Of a DNA stretch of 64,000 nucleotides, positions 56,108 to 64,000 are shown piece after piece. Source of the DNA: DTLC01 sp964555645 (lineage in GTDB: Bacteria; Verrucomicrobiota; Verrucomicrobiia; Limisphaerales; DTLC01); NCBI GenBank assembly GCA_964555645.1, contig CAZKTA010000001.1:62001-126000 (forward strand). Reading direction: 5' to 3'. Below the pieces are notes generated by a model. It saw only the letters and a program-made list of their open reading frames with translations, searched no databases and was not told the DNA's origin. How positions within the stretch are numbered: position 1 is the stretch's first letter; every line of letters begins with the position of its first letter. A program made the translations under genes and the position numbers.

Positions 56108-57004
56108 TTAAACTTCGATGCCGAAAACTGTTCTTACGATATACCCGAGGCCGAAACTGACTGTTGCAACGCCGAAACTAATTGCTGCCATTTCGGCGAA
56201 TTGACGCCAGAAGGGCCGGTCGAGCGCAACGGCAACATAGAAATTGAACAGTGCAATTATCCCGACTGACAGGCCAAGCATAACAAGCAAGCTCAGTAAA
56301 GGCGGGCTCAAAAGCAGATACGGCAGCACAAGCAGTAGCACAGTCACAATGTACGCAAGCCCGGTGTAGGCGGCGGATTTGAACGGGTGTTTGCCTGTCG
56401 CCTCGGCTTTTGTTGATAAGTACTCGGACGCGGCCATTGAAAGCGCTGCCGCGACACCGACAATCACGCCTGTGACAGCGATAAGTCTGCCGTTTTGGAA
56501 CGCCAATGTCAGGCCAGCCAGCGCACCAGTCAGTTCAACTAGCGCGTCATTCAGTCCCAAAACGACCGAGCCTACGTAATCGAGGTACTCTTCCTCAATC
56601 ATCGCGATGAGCTTGTCCTCATGCTCGGCTTCGTCCTTGAAAATTTCTTGTAGCACAGGGGCGTGCACCAGGTGTGCTTTGTAGTTTGCCTGTGCGCGTT
56701 CTTCTCCTTTCTCCATCAACTTGAGCCCGAACGTCAGGCCAAAAAGTCGCGCCAGCCAGTAAAACAGCAGCAGGCGCAACTTTTTCGGTTGCGCATCACG
56801 CTTTGTTAGCTCGCGTAACTGGTTGTAGTGCCGGAGCTCTTCCTGCGCGATGCTCAGTAGGGTCTCCCTATTCTTTGGGTTCTTGGCGCAACTGGCAAGG
56901 CGTGTGTAAAGATTGTACTCCGTGATCTCGATGGCTTGGTATGCGGCAAGTGTCTGGACGATTGCCTGGTCGAGTCCGCTGTGTTTTTCACGTTGGTCGC
57001 TCAT
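56108..57004 (-). CDS. Ferritin-like/rubrerythrin domain fused to VIT1/CCC1 iron transporter (MbfA-like)
   Basis: 298 residues. The N-terminal ferritin-like four-helix part (about 12-145) carries carboxylate ligands in IEITEYNLYTRLASCAKNP, LSIAQEELRHYNQL and IFKDEAEHEDKLIAMIEEEYL. A VIT1/CCC1 membrane domain follows (VVLGLNDALVELTGALAGLTLAFQNGRLIAVTGVIVGVAAALSMAASEYLSTKAEA), with about five helices. Such membrane-bound ferritin A proteins export iron in alphaproteobacteria and protect against peroxide. It lies near a superoxide dismutase gene on the same strand (57169), suggesting an iron/oxidative-stress setting. Confidence 0.93.
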   Translation of the reverse strand: MSDQREKHSGLDQAIVQTLAAYQAIEITEYNLYTRLASCAKNPKNRETLLSIAQEELRHYNQLRELTKRDAQPKKLRLLLFYWLARLFGLTFGLKLMEKGEERAQANYKAHLVHAPVLQEIFKDEAEHEDKLIAMIEEEYLDYVGSVVLGLNDALVELTGALAGLTLAFQNGRLIAVTGVIVGVAAALSMAASEYLSTKAEATGKHPFKSAAYTGLAYIVTVLLLVLPYLLLSPPLLSLLVMLGLSVGIIALFNFYVAVALDRPFWRQFAEMAAISFGVATVSFGLGYIVRTVFGIEV

Positions 57005-57168
57005 GGGCCTTCGTGCAGGTTTGAAGCAGATTTTGTCATATAGTGCTGCAGATGCAAGACGGGTGCGCCCTCAAAGGCTTTGTTAAGGGTTCAGATTGGC
57101 TTTTTGCGTAAAGGCCGTGTCTCGGCGCCTGAGATTTTGTTTGGCGCTTATCTGGGCAATTTGTTTGT

Positions 57169-57915
57169 TTATGCTGCTTTTACAGTTTTTAGCGCTGCGT
57201 AGCGTTCGGCCACAAAATCCCAGTTGATTACGTTCCACCATGCAGCGACGTAATCGGCGCGGCGGTTTTGGTACTTGAGGTAGTACGCATGTTCCCAAAC
57301 GTCCAGGCCGAGCAAAGGTAACCGGCCCACGCTGAGGGGTGTATCTTGATTTGGCGTGGACTCGATCCGCAATTCGCTGGTATCAGTTGTCAACCATGCC
57401 CACCCGCTGCCGAACACGCCCAGAGCAGCTTTTGTAAACTCGTCTTTGAACGCACTAAAGCTGCCGAACCGTTTTTCGATTGCGCGCGCAAGCTCGCCTT
57501 TTGGCTCGCCGCCGCCGTTTCTTTTCATCATCTGCCAGAACAACGAATGGTTGTAGTGGCCACCGCCGTTGTTGCGGACAGCAGTGCGGATTTTCTCTGG
57601 CATGCGGCTTAGATCACGCAGGATTTGTTCAATGGACATCGCGCGGAACTGGTCGCCATACTCGTTTATTGCCCGATTTAAATTGGCTACGTAAGCGGCG
57701 TGATGTTTGCCATGGTGAATCTCCATGGTGCGTGCGTCAATGTGCGGCTCGAGCGCATCAACTGGGTACGGCAGAGCCGGCAATATAAATGGACCGTCTG
57801 GCGTAGCTGCGTTTTGTGGCGGGGTTGCACCGGTTTGCGCCAGTTGTCCGGCTGCAACGGTTGTACCTGCCGCGGCAAACGCGGCAGCCTTTAATGCGTC
57901 TCTTCTTGTCATCAT
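57169..57915 (-). CDS. sodA: Superoxide dismutase (Fe/Mn family) with a Tat-like signal
   Basis: 248 residues from the tandem ATGs at 57915/57912 (MMTRRDALKAAAFAAAG), a twin-arginine-type leader absent from cytoplasmic SODs. The dismutase part starts at PFILPALPYPVDALEPHIDARTMEIHHGKHHAAYV. Metal ligands are the His in DARTMEIHHGKHH, the His in GGGHYNHSLFW, and Asp and His in LDVWEHAYYLKYQNRRADYV. The NQDTPLS and GSGWAWL signatures point to the Mn-type subgroup, though metal choice cannot be settled by eye. Likely exported and folded with metal. An upstream in-frame extension to 58227 contains no further domain and an inverted repeat. Confidence 0.95.
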   Translation of the reverse strand: MMTRRDALKAAAFAAAGTTVAAGQLAQTGATPPQNAATPDGPFILPALPYPVDALEPHIDARTMEIHHGKHHAAYVANLNRAINEYGDQFRAMSIEQILRDLSRMPEKIRTAVRNNGGGHYNHSLFWQMMKRNGGGEPKGELARAIEKRFGSFSAFKDEFTKAALGVFGSGWAWLTTDTSELRIESTPNQDTPLSVGRLPLLGLDVWEHAYYLKYQNRRADYVAAWWNVINWDFVAERYAALKTVKAA

Positions 57916-58212
57916 ATGCTTTGCCTGTCTAATCGATTTAACACAACATAGCATCAAAACGCCTTTTGCCAAATTGCCGCAGCCAGATGTTACAGGGAAT
58001 TTTACTCCCGGCATGAGTCTCAGCAAAGCTGGTGGTGGGATATCAAAAAGTTGCAGAAGCTTTTTTTGGTTATAAGTGAACCCTAGTCTCGGAGTAAAGT
58101 TACCGTGCAAGCCTAAAGGTTGGACCGCAAGCACCCGGTTTCGGTTTACGCCTCGGCTTGTGTTTTGTGTCCGCAGTTCACGCTCCACCGTGCGCGGTTT
58201 GACCTTGTAAGA
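57916..58212. other. Gap upstream of sodA with an imperfect inverted repeat
   Basis: GGGAATTTTACTCC (about 57994-58007) and GGAGTAAAGTTACC (about 58090-58103) form an imperfect inverted repeat about 80 bases apart. No gene was recognised; the minus frame here is an open extension of sodA but has no domain content. Confidence 0.3.
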
Positions 58213-58446
58213 ATGTTCACGGTTCACAACAGCCTACAAGCCGGACTGCGAACTTCTCCATGGTTTGTCTTTCAGAGGTTGGGGGATATCGTACGCAAAA
58301 GAACGTGCGTGTGTGGTTCGGGTTACCGGAAAGACAAATGTCGAAGCATCGGCTACAATGAGATCGGCGCTTGTGCACGTGGGATTAATTTTGCCATTAG
58401 GCATGGCTTGACGTCCTTGGACAATGCTCTCGCCCCCGATTCTTGA
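58213..58446 (+). CDS. Possible mini-protein or gene remnant with a SEC-C-like cysteine motif
   Basis: 77 residues from ATG 58213; the same frame is open from 58120. The middle shows KRTCVCGSGYRKDKCRS, which matches the SEC-C zinc pattern C-x-C-GSG-x5-C in exact spacing (the usual form is CPCGSGKKYKKC). Flanking sequence (FVFQRLGDIVRKR, GYNEIGACARGINFAIRHG) matches nothing recognised. No good ribosome site. It may be a fragment of a longer SEC-C-containing protein, a real small protein, or chance; the region has no other gene. Confidence 0.35.
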   Translation: MFTVHNSLQAGLRTSPWFVFQRLGDIVRKRTCVCGSGYRKDKCRSIGYNEIGACARGINFAIRHGLTSLDNALAPDS

Positions 58447-58598
58447 ACCCGTGCTCGATTGCTTAGCCAAACATAAAATGCGGTCTGAGTCAGCAGCTCT
58501 TTTCCACGCTACAGGCGGCGAGGCTGACATGTTACGAACCCTGCTTTTATGGTTTTTGGCAGATTGTTCCGGACCGGCTGGTTCGGCATATTCAGCAC

Positions 58599-59855
58599 GT
58601 GACGGATGCGCAAATCATAGCCTTGGTTGTTGCAGGTTTGATCCTGGCCAGGTTAGGCGTGGCTCTTTGGCTTGCCCGACTAAACCGGAGTTACGTGCGG
58701 GCGCATGCGGATGCAGTGCCCGAGCAATTTCGCAGCTTAATTGACGAACCGACCTACGCAAAGGCTGTCCAGTACACGCTGGCTAAAAACCGGTTTGGCC
58801 AGGTCAGTGAAGTTTACAACACGCTGGTTTTGCTTTTTGTGTTGTATAGCGGTGTGTTACCGCTAGGCTACGCAATTGCAGCCAGGCATTTTGGGGTGTC
58901 TGCATGGGCCATGAGCGCTTTTTTGGTTTGTGTGGTTCTGTTCTTACAACTGTTCGACCTGCCATTAGATTGGTACGCAATGTTCAAGCTCGAGCAAAAG
59001 TTCGGGTTCAACACGTCAACTTTGCGCACATGGATGACGGACAAGCTTAAAGAGGTTTTGTTGACAGTCTTGCTATTGTTTCCAGTCGCTGCAGTTGTTC
59101 TTGAGTTGTTCGAGCCGAGGCACAGATTTGGATGGTTTTGTGCGTGGTTGGTACTTATGTGCATTCAGTTGCTGATAATTTTTATCGCACCGGTGTTTAT
59201 TCTGCCCATTTTCAACAAGTTTACTCCATTGCCTGAAGGCGAACTGCGTCAGCGGTTGTTTGCCCTGGCAAACCGTGCCGGCTTTCGCGTACGTAACATC
59301 GAGCTGATGGACGGTAGCAGGCGCACGCGGCACTCGAATGCATTTTTCACCGGCTTGGGACCGTTCAGGAAGATTGTGCTGTTCGATACGCTGATCGAGC
59401 AGTTAACTGTGCCGGAAGCTGAAGCAGTCTTGGCACATGAAATTGGTCATTTCAAACTCAAACATGTCCCGATCCGGATCGTGTTATCTGCGGTGGGATC
59501 GTTTTTGGGTCTTTGGGCAGTTTCGGTTATTGCGCGGGCCGATGCATTCAGTACTGCGTTCGGGTTCGAGCCTGGCAACGCAGCGCCGGCACTGGTGCTG
59601 TTCGTGCTATTGGCTGGTGTAGTCGGGTTTTGGCTCATGCCGATTGCGCACGGCTTGTCACGTCACCATGAGCATGCCGCAGATAAATTTGCTGCAAAGA
59701 TTACGGGTGGACCGGCGGCATTAATCAGTGCATTACGCAAACTTGAAGAGAAAAATCTTGGTAACCTAACGCCGCATCCGCTGTTCAGCAGGTTCTACTA
59801 TTCGCATCCGACGTTGCTCGAACGCGAACGCGCTTTGCAAGGCCAACCGACCTGA
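58599..59855 (+). CDS. STE24-like M48 zinc metalloprotease, multi-pass
   Basis: 418 residues from GTG 58599. The M48 family A architecture is clear: an N-terminal multi-helix region, a middle FNTSTLRTWMTDKLKEVLL block, and the catalytic HEIGH (residues 280-284) followed by KLKHVPIRI. The third zinc ligand is Glu358 in SRHHEHAADKFAA. Helices lie at about 7-27, 71-96, 105-123, 150-172, 180-206, 290-312 and 328-350. Yeast STE24 matures CAAX-prenylated a-factor; bacterial homologs have unknown substrates, probably membrane-protein quality control. The stop is back-to-back with that of the next gene in TGATCA (59853-59858). Confidence 0.93.
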   Translation: MTDAQIIALVVAGLILARLGVALWLARLNRSYVRAHADAVPEQFRSLIDEPTYAKAVQYTLAKNRFGQVSEVYNTLVLLFVLYSGVLPLGYAIAARHFGVSAWAMSAFLVCVVLFLQLFDLPLDWYAMFKLEQKFGFNTSTLRTWMTDKLKEVLLTVLLLFPVAAVVLELFEPRHRFGWFCAWLVLMCIQLLIIFIAPVFILPIFNKFTPLPEGELRQRLFALANRAGFRVRNIELMDGSRRTRHSNAFFTGLGPFRKIVLFDTLIEQLTVPEAEAVLAHEIGHFKLKHVPIRIVLSAVGSFLGLWAVSVIARADAFSTAFGFEPGNAAPALVLFVLLAGVVGFWLMPIAHGLSRHHEHAADKFAAKITGGPAALISALRKLEEKNLGNLTPHPLFSRFYYSHPTLLERERALQGQPT

Positions 59856-60134
59856 TCACTCAACCACACGCACGCTGTTGCATGTGCCGAAAGGGTTCGG
59901 CACGCGCTCCGAACATTGCGTGTCCTCCTGCCACTGGTTATCCACGATAAACTTGTACTGGTAGCAACCCGGCGGTAGCGACACCGTTTTAACCCATGTA
60001 CCATCGGCCTGCTTACGCAACGCAATTGGTGCGGCTTCCCAATTTGTGAAGTCACCGGCCACTGCAACCGACCGCGCCGTCGGCGCGAAACACTTAAACG
60101 TAACCTTGCGCTTATCCGTTATTCGTCTTGCCAT
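59856..60134 (-). CDS. Stand-alone CBM48 / glycogen-binding (isoamylase N-domain) protein
   Basis: 92 residues from ATG 60134 (MARRITDKRKVTFKCFAP); the frame extends to 60194 without family content. It is a single early-set domain of the AMPK-beta/CBM48 type: SVAVAGDFTNWEAAPIALRKQADGTWVKTVSLPPGCYQYKFIVDNQWQED, with the conserved FxNW, LPPGxYxYKFxVDxxW pattern. Such small proteins probably bind alpha-glucans; glgB elsewhere in the window makes a glycogen link plausible. No enzyme domain is attached. Confidence 0.93.
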   Translation of the reverse strand: MARRITDKRKVTFKCFAPTARSVAVAGDFTNWEAAPIALRKQADGTWVKTVSLPPGCYQYKFIVDNQWQEDTQCSERVPNPFGTCNSVRVVE

Positions 60135-60247
60135 AGTTGTTTGATTTTCTTGGTGTAGAACTCGGCTATAAATTTGCTTACTACTTTGCAGCATCTCGGT
60201 TCGCGGTCAAGTCGAATGCCATCAAAACCGTTCCTTGTTGGTAAAAC

Positions 60248-60263
60248 GTTACGTGGACGTAAC
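60248..60263. promoter_or_regulatory. 16-bp palindrome between divergent genes, possible operator
   Basis: GTTACGT-GG-ACGTAAC is a perfect palindrome with a 2-base centre, in the 296-base gap between the CBM48 gene (minus, start 60134) and glnS (plus, start 60431). It is not followed by a T tract, so it is not a terminator. A protein-binding site is a guess. Confidence 0.3.
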
Positions 60264-60430
60264 ATAGAGGGGTGAGGTGCTAATTTCCTTATATGTTTTG
60301 TGCCGGTTTGGCACTCGCCGTTTCGCTGGGCGCAACCCGGCCCGCGGCTTCTGTCTTGTGAGGTTGTGTTTTTGGACCAAATCAAGTGGCCATGACAGTG
60401 CGCATTTGGTAATTTTGCCGGCGCGTGGTT

Positions 60431-62239
60431 ATGAGTGAATTAGATGAGAACAATTCACGCGGTGTGCTAAATAGGCCGACAGATTTTATTCGTGAGATTA
60501 TCGAGCGTGACATTGCTGAGGGCAGGTGCAAACGCGTACACACGCGTTTTCCACCCGAGCCGAATGGCTATCTGCACATCGGGCATGCAAAAAGCATCTG
60601 CCTAAACTTCGGCATCGCACGCGAGTTCGGCGGCATCTGCAATCTGCGGTATGACGACACAAACCCCACTAAAGAAGAGGCCGAATTCGTGGATGCGATT
60701 TACGAGGATGTTCGGTGGTTGATTGCCGGTTGGGCAGATCATTGCCTTGGGCTAAAGCCGAAAGGCAAAACGCCCAACACAATAGTGACCGACGGCAAAC
60801 CGGACTTTTATCTTGCGCCATCGGCTTTCGACTCACCGTGCTCGGGCGGCGTTGAACCTTTCTACGCGTCAGACTATTTCGAGCAGCTCTACGAGTACGC
60901 AGTGCGGCTTATCAAAAAAGGAAAGGCTTACGTGTGTGATCACACACCCGAGGATGTAGACCGGATGCGCGGTGCGCCCGATAAACCAGGTAAAGAAAGC
61001 CTCTACCGCAATCGCAGCGTCGAGGAAAACCTCGACCTTTTCAGACGAATGCGCGAGGGCGAGTTCCCGGACGGCTCCCGTACATTACGCGCTAAGATCG
61101 ATATGGCGTCGCCGAATGTGTGGTTGCGTGACCCTGTGTTATATCGTATTCGGCATGCTGAACACCATCACACAGGCAACAAATGGTGTATTTACCCGAC
61201 CTACGATTTTGCGCATTGCCTGAGCGATTATATAGAGGGGATTACGCACAGCATTTGCACGCTCGAGTTCGAAGTGCACCGGCCACTGTACGATTGGATT
61301 CTTGAGAACCTCGATTTACCACGGCCGCTGCCGCGCCAGTACGAGTTTGCGCGCCTAAACCTCAGTTACACTGTGATGAGCAAGCGTAAGCTCATGCAGC
61401 TTGTGACCGAAGGCATCGTGGACGGCTGGGACGACCCGCGTTTGCCGACGATCTGCGGGCTGCGCAGGCGGGGCGTCACAGCCGAGGCAATTCGTGCATT
61501 CGCCTACAACATCGGTATAACAAAATACAATGCGCTTACAGACGTGGCAGTGCTCGAGCACGCAATACGTGACGACCTGAACAAGCGTGCGTTGCGTAGG
61601 TTGACTGTGTTACAGCCGTTAAAGCTTGTGATCACAAATTATCCGAAAGGTAAGACTGAACTCGTTAATGCTATAAACAACCCGGAAGACCCTGCCGCCG
61701 GCACACGCCAGGTACCGTTCAGTGGTGTGCTGTACATCGAGCGAGACGATTTCATGGAAAACCCGCCCCCAAAATATTTCCGGCTCAGACCCGGCGGCGA
61801 GGTGCGACTTAAGTATGCTTACATCATACGATGTGACGAGGTGATAAAAGATGCAGCTGGTAACCTAGTTGAGCTGCGTTGCACCGCTGATTTGGGCAGC
61901 AAAACAGGGGGCCCAACTGCAAGCCGAAAGGTCAAGGGCACAATCCATTGGGTTAGTGCCGAGCACGCGTTTGACGCCGAATGCAGACTCTATGACAGAT
62001 TGTTTACGGTACCGGAGCCAGATGCAGAAGGCGATTCCAAAAAGTACATCAACCCAGATTCATTGCGGATCGTTACCGCCAAGTGCGAGCCTAGCCTGAA
62101 GGATGCAAAACCGGCCGAGCGGTACCAGTTCGAACGGCTTGGGTATTTTGCATTGGACAAGGACAGCGGCGCAAGACTGGTTTTCAATCGCACGATAACA
62201 CTCAAGGATACCTGGGCTAAAGAAGCGCAAAAAGGGTGA
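60431..62239 (+). CDS. glnS: Glutaminyl-tRNA synthetase
   Basis: 602 residues from ATG 60431; a GTG at 60425 is in frame. It charges tRNA-Gln directly. Class I motifs: RFPPEPNGYLHIGHAKSICLN (HIGH at 49-52) and VMSKRKL in the KMSKS position. DDTNPTKEEAEFVDAIYEDVRWL, YDFAHCLSDYIEGITHSICTLEFEVHRPLYDWILENL and the two C-terminal beta-barrel domains with a GlnRS-type anticodon-binding PVPFSGVLYIERDDF-like stretch separate it from GluRS. Its presence means no need for the transamidation route for Gln-tRNA, as in many Verrucomicrobia and gammaproteobacteria. Confidence 0.97.
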   Translation: MSELDENNSRGVLNRPTDFIREIIERDIAEGRCKRVHTRFPPEPNGYLHIGHAKSICLNFGIAREFGGICNLRYDDTNPTKEEAEFVDAIYEDVRWLIAGWADHCLGLKPKGKTPNTIVTDGKPDFYLAPSAFDSPCSGGVEPFYASDYFEQLYEYAVRLIKKGKAYVCDHTPEDVDRMRGAPDKPGKESLYRNRSVEENLDLFRRMREGEFPDGSRTLRAKIDMASPNVWLRDPVLYRIRHAEHHHTGNKWCIYPTYDFAHCLSDYIEGITHSICTLEFEVHRPLYDWILENLDLPRPLPRQYEFARLNLSYTVMSKRKLMQLVTEGIVDGWDDPRLPTICGLRRRGVTAEAIRAFAYNIGITKYNALTDVAVLEHAIRDDLNKRALRRLTVLQPLKLVITNYPKGKTELVNAINNPEDPAAGTRQVPFSGVLYIERDDFMENPPPKYFRLRPGGEVRLKYAYIIRCDEVIKDAAGNLVELRCTADLGSKTGGPTASRKVKGTIHWVSAEHAFDAECRLYDRLFTVPEPDAEGDSKKYINPDSLRIVTAKCEPSLKDAKPAERYQFERLGYFALDKDSGARLVFNRTITLKDTWAKEAQKG

Positions 62240-62273
62240 GGCGATCTCGGATTTATTGTGCCCCCAAATGTTC

Positions 62274-64000
62274 CTAAGGCAGAGGTTTGAGCCCTTCCCA
62301 ACGCACCTTCCATTTGCCATTTGTTGGAAACCCCGGCGCATGTGTTTGCGGGGCGCCGTCCCAACCGGCAGCCATCATGGCCACAGCGGTCAATAGACCG
62401 CCATTCGACGGGAAATACGGATACGGGCCGCCTGTGCTGAACCCGTTGGCCATAAACTGGTTTTTCTGTGCCGGGTGCAACAACGCCTCGATCGCAAGCT
62501 CGGGTTCACCGCATCTTGCAGCGGTCATTGCCACAAGTGGAAAATCCCAACCCCACGTTTTGCGCTCCCAGTCCCATGTTTGCCAGACCTTGCGCAGTGT
62601 TGCGCGCATCAGTTGTGGGTCTGCGCCGTCTCCAGGCAACATGCCGTACGGCCCGAGCAACGACGGATGTTCCCAGTTCCATTTGGTGTATGTGTCAATC
62701 ATGCCTTCTTGAGCGATGTACACCCCATCGTGCACCGGTAAAGGCGCCAGGTTCGTGAGCACTTGGTCCCAGCCAGGGTCGCGTGGCAGGCCGAGTTTCT
62801 CGCGCCATTCCTGCGCCACGCGCAAGCCAAATCGCCAATAGGAAAGTTCAAATGTAGGGTTACGCGTTTTTCGCGGGTCGGTGTTTTCGGGTACGGTTAT
62901 CAGTGGTGGCCCTAGGACAAAATGACCGGTGTTTTTATCGAACACAGCGAACGAAGCCATAAACTCGGCCGTCTCGAAAACTATCTCACGCCATTTTTCA
63001 AGCGTGGACCTTGTTGGGTGAAGCCTATAGTCCAGAAGCGCATAGTAAATTGGGTGTGGCTGTTGCCAGATAAGCAACGGACCAATGCCAGAGGGCGAGT
63101 CGCGGCCGTCAGGGCCAACCATCTTCGGCCAGCGGGCGCCGCGGTAACCTTGGCTTTGTGCAAGCCGGCGCGCCTGGGGGAGAATTTTCCTATACCAATC
63201 AAGACTACGCTCAAATAGGTCCCAGCGGCCCCATAGTGCAAAATGCACGCCGTGCCACCAATGCATCTCGAGATGGAACTTGCCGTTCCAATGTGAGCTG
63301 TTGTTCACGAGCCCGCTTTCCTGTGGCGGCAGTGAGCCTGCGGCTTGAATTGCCATTAAATACTGTGATAGCACAATTCGACGTTCCAGTTCGCGCCAGC
63401 GCGGGTCAGTGCTGCCGGATAGATCAATTGCGCCGCCTGAGTTCCAAAACCTGGGCCAGTGAGTTGCAGCGGCTTTTTTTACCACGGCAAAACTTGGCAA
63501 AGCCCCAAGGGCCGGTTTGGGTGAAAATGCGCATACAAAACGTAAGCGCCGACTACTGTTGGTGGGTAAAAGCGAGAATGTATGGTTATTGACTTGTTCG
63601 AGTTGGGCGACGCCTTCCCAGGTCAAGCTCACAAAATAGGCGTCGTCGTCGAGTTTGCGGTCGAAATCCACCCGGTTTTGTGCGCGTTGTCGGACTATTG
63701 TCTGGTGCGCTTGCGGTTTGGACCAATCTGCACCCGAGTTGTCCGGGCTGGCATACGGGAATGCGAGTGTAACACCTGCCCGGCCCGCCGATATGAGGGG
63801 AGAATCGATCTGAACAGCAACAATGTCGCGTTGGGGGTGGCAACAGGTCTGCACTTTCACCGGCACGCCTTCGACTTTGTACGTGCTTAAAATAAGGCCG
63901 CGCCATAGATCAAGTTTTTGGTGGGGTTCGCTGATGTCGCTTAGTTGAGCATGTGTGCCGTCAATTTTTTTGATCCACAAGCTAAGTTTACCGAGATTAA
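62274..64000 (-). CDS. (alpha/alpha)6-barrel glycoside hydrolase-like protein, 5' end outside window
   Basis: At least 568 residues; the frame is open to the right edge without a stop (TTG at 63980 is not a real start), so the gene begins beyond 64000. The N-terminal visible part is a beta-sandwich (LWRGLILSTYKVEGVPVKVQTCCHPQRDIVAVQIDSPL), followed by a helical barrel: SSHWNGKFHLEMHWWHGVHFALWGR, GYRGARWPKMVGPDGRDSPSGIGPLLIWQQPHPIYYALLDYRLHPT, LSYWRFGLRVAQEWREKLG, WDWERKTWGWDFPLVAMTAARCG and GPYPYFPSNGGLLTAVAMMAAGW. This resembles six-hairpin glycosidases of the GH65/GH95-like type. The exact family and the substrate are not clear. It ends 34 bases from the glnS stop (convergent). Confidence 0.85.
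   Translation of the reverse strand, partial: NLGKLSLWIKKIDGTHAQLSDISEPHQKLDLWRGLILSTYKVEGVPVKVQTCCHPQRDIVAVQIDSPLISAGRAGVTLAFPYASPDNSGADWSKPQAHQTIVRQRAQNRVDFDRKLDDDAYFVSLTWEGVAQLEQVNNHTFSLLPTNSSRRLRFVCAFSPKPALGALPSFAVVKKAAATHWPRFWNSGGAIDLSGSTDPRWRELERRIVLSQYLMAIQAAGSLPPQESGLVNNSSHWNGKFHLEMHWWHGVHFALWGRWDLFERSLDWYRKILPQARRLAQSQGYRGARWPKMVGPDGRDSPSGIGPLLIWQQPHPIYYALLDYRLHPTRSTLEKWREIVFETAEFMASFAVFDKNTGHFVLGPPLITVPENTDPRKTRNPTFELSYWRFGLRVAQEWREKLGLPRDPGWDQVLTNLAPLPVHDGVYIAQEGMIDTYTKWNWEHPSLLGPYGMLPGDGADPQLMRATLRKVWQTWDWERKTWGWDFPLVAMTAARCGEPELAIEALLHPAQKNQFMANGFSTGGPYPYFPSNGGLLTAVAMMAAGWDGAPQTHAPGFPTNGKWKVRWEGLKPLP

Overview
The window looks like a chromosomal segment of a Verrucomicrobiota bacterium, probably of the Limisphaera/Pedosphaera type. 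This is inferred from gene content and not from an rRNA, because none is present. The cues are a very large secreted LamG / lamin-tail / CotH protein, a DUF1080 sugar hydrolase, a fused SecD-SecF, LL-diaminopimelate aminotransferase, GlnRS, an EF-G-2 type paralog and an LptD (so there is an outer membrane). Many genes lack a clear Shine-Dalgarno sequence. No plasmid, phage, transposase, CRISPR or antiphage genes were seen; almost everything is core metabolism, envelope and translation.

Layout. 1-577: 5' part of an N-acetylglutamate synthase/kinase-like gene (minus). 708-8831: a 2707-residue secreted multidomain protein (minus), divergent from a small secreted protein (9004-9807). 9808-10221 is gene-free but has terminators and interleaved inverted repeats. 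10222-14429 (minus): glgB, thiD, nadC. 14632-17276 (plus): plsY-gpsA-thrB, meeting an M50 protease tail to tail. 18559-25328: TPR protein, gmhB, lplA, tRNA-Leu, DUF1080 protein, glk and a Mut7-C protein, separated by repeat-rich gaps. 25646-36321: EF-G-2, tsaD, ctpA, yajC-secDF, exoD-recJ. 36709-40651: RRM protein, deoC, tRNA-Gly, pyrC-thioredoxin, FHA protein. 40750-45066: hemB, a DUF4230 protein, a possible small gene, lptD. 45366-53828 is one long minus-strand run: DUF192 lipoprotein, GH3 glucosidase, hemL, larB, larC, Trm112-like, ribBA, ribH. 54021-64000: attachment-family protein, dapL, a ferritin-like/VIT1 fusion, Tat-type superoxide dismutase, STE24-like protease, a stand-alone CBM48 protein, glnS, and a glycosidase running off the right edge.

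Functional links. glgB, glk, the CBM48 protein, the GH3 and GH-like enzymes and the DUF1080 protein point to glycogen storage and use of external sugars. plsY-gpsA make phosphatidate precursors, hemB and hemL tetrapyrrole precursors, ribBA and ribH riboflavin, and larB-larC the nickel-pincer nucleotide. yajC-secDF and lptD serve export and outer-membrane biogenesis. Translational coupling through ATGA overlaps is seen for plsY-gpsA, exoD-recJ and pyrC-thioredoxin.

No clearly new multi-gene system was found. The items most worth following up are a gap-free 34-residue internal duplication in SecD, a structured-RNA candidate ending in a terminator (about 9980-10195), a possible SEC-C zinc-motif mini-gene, a 34-codon ORF with a good ribosome binding site, and a dispersed intergenic repeat. 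Start codons were often moved inward from the longest open frame to the first ATG that fits the family; the individual entries say so.
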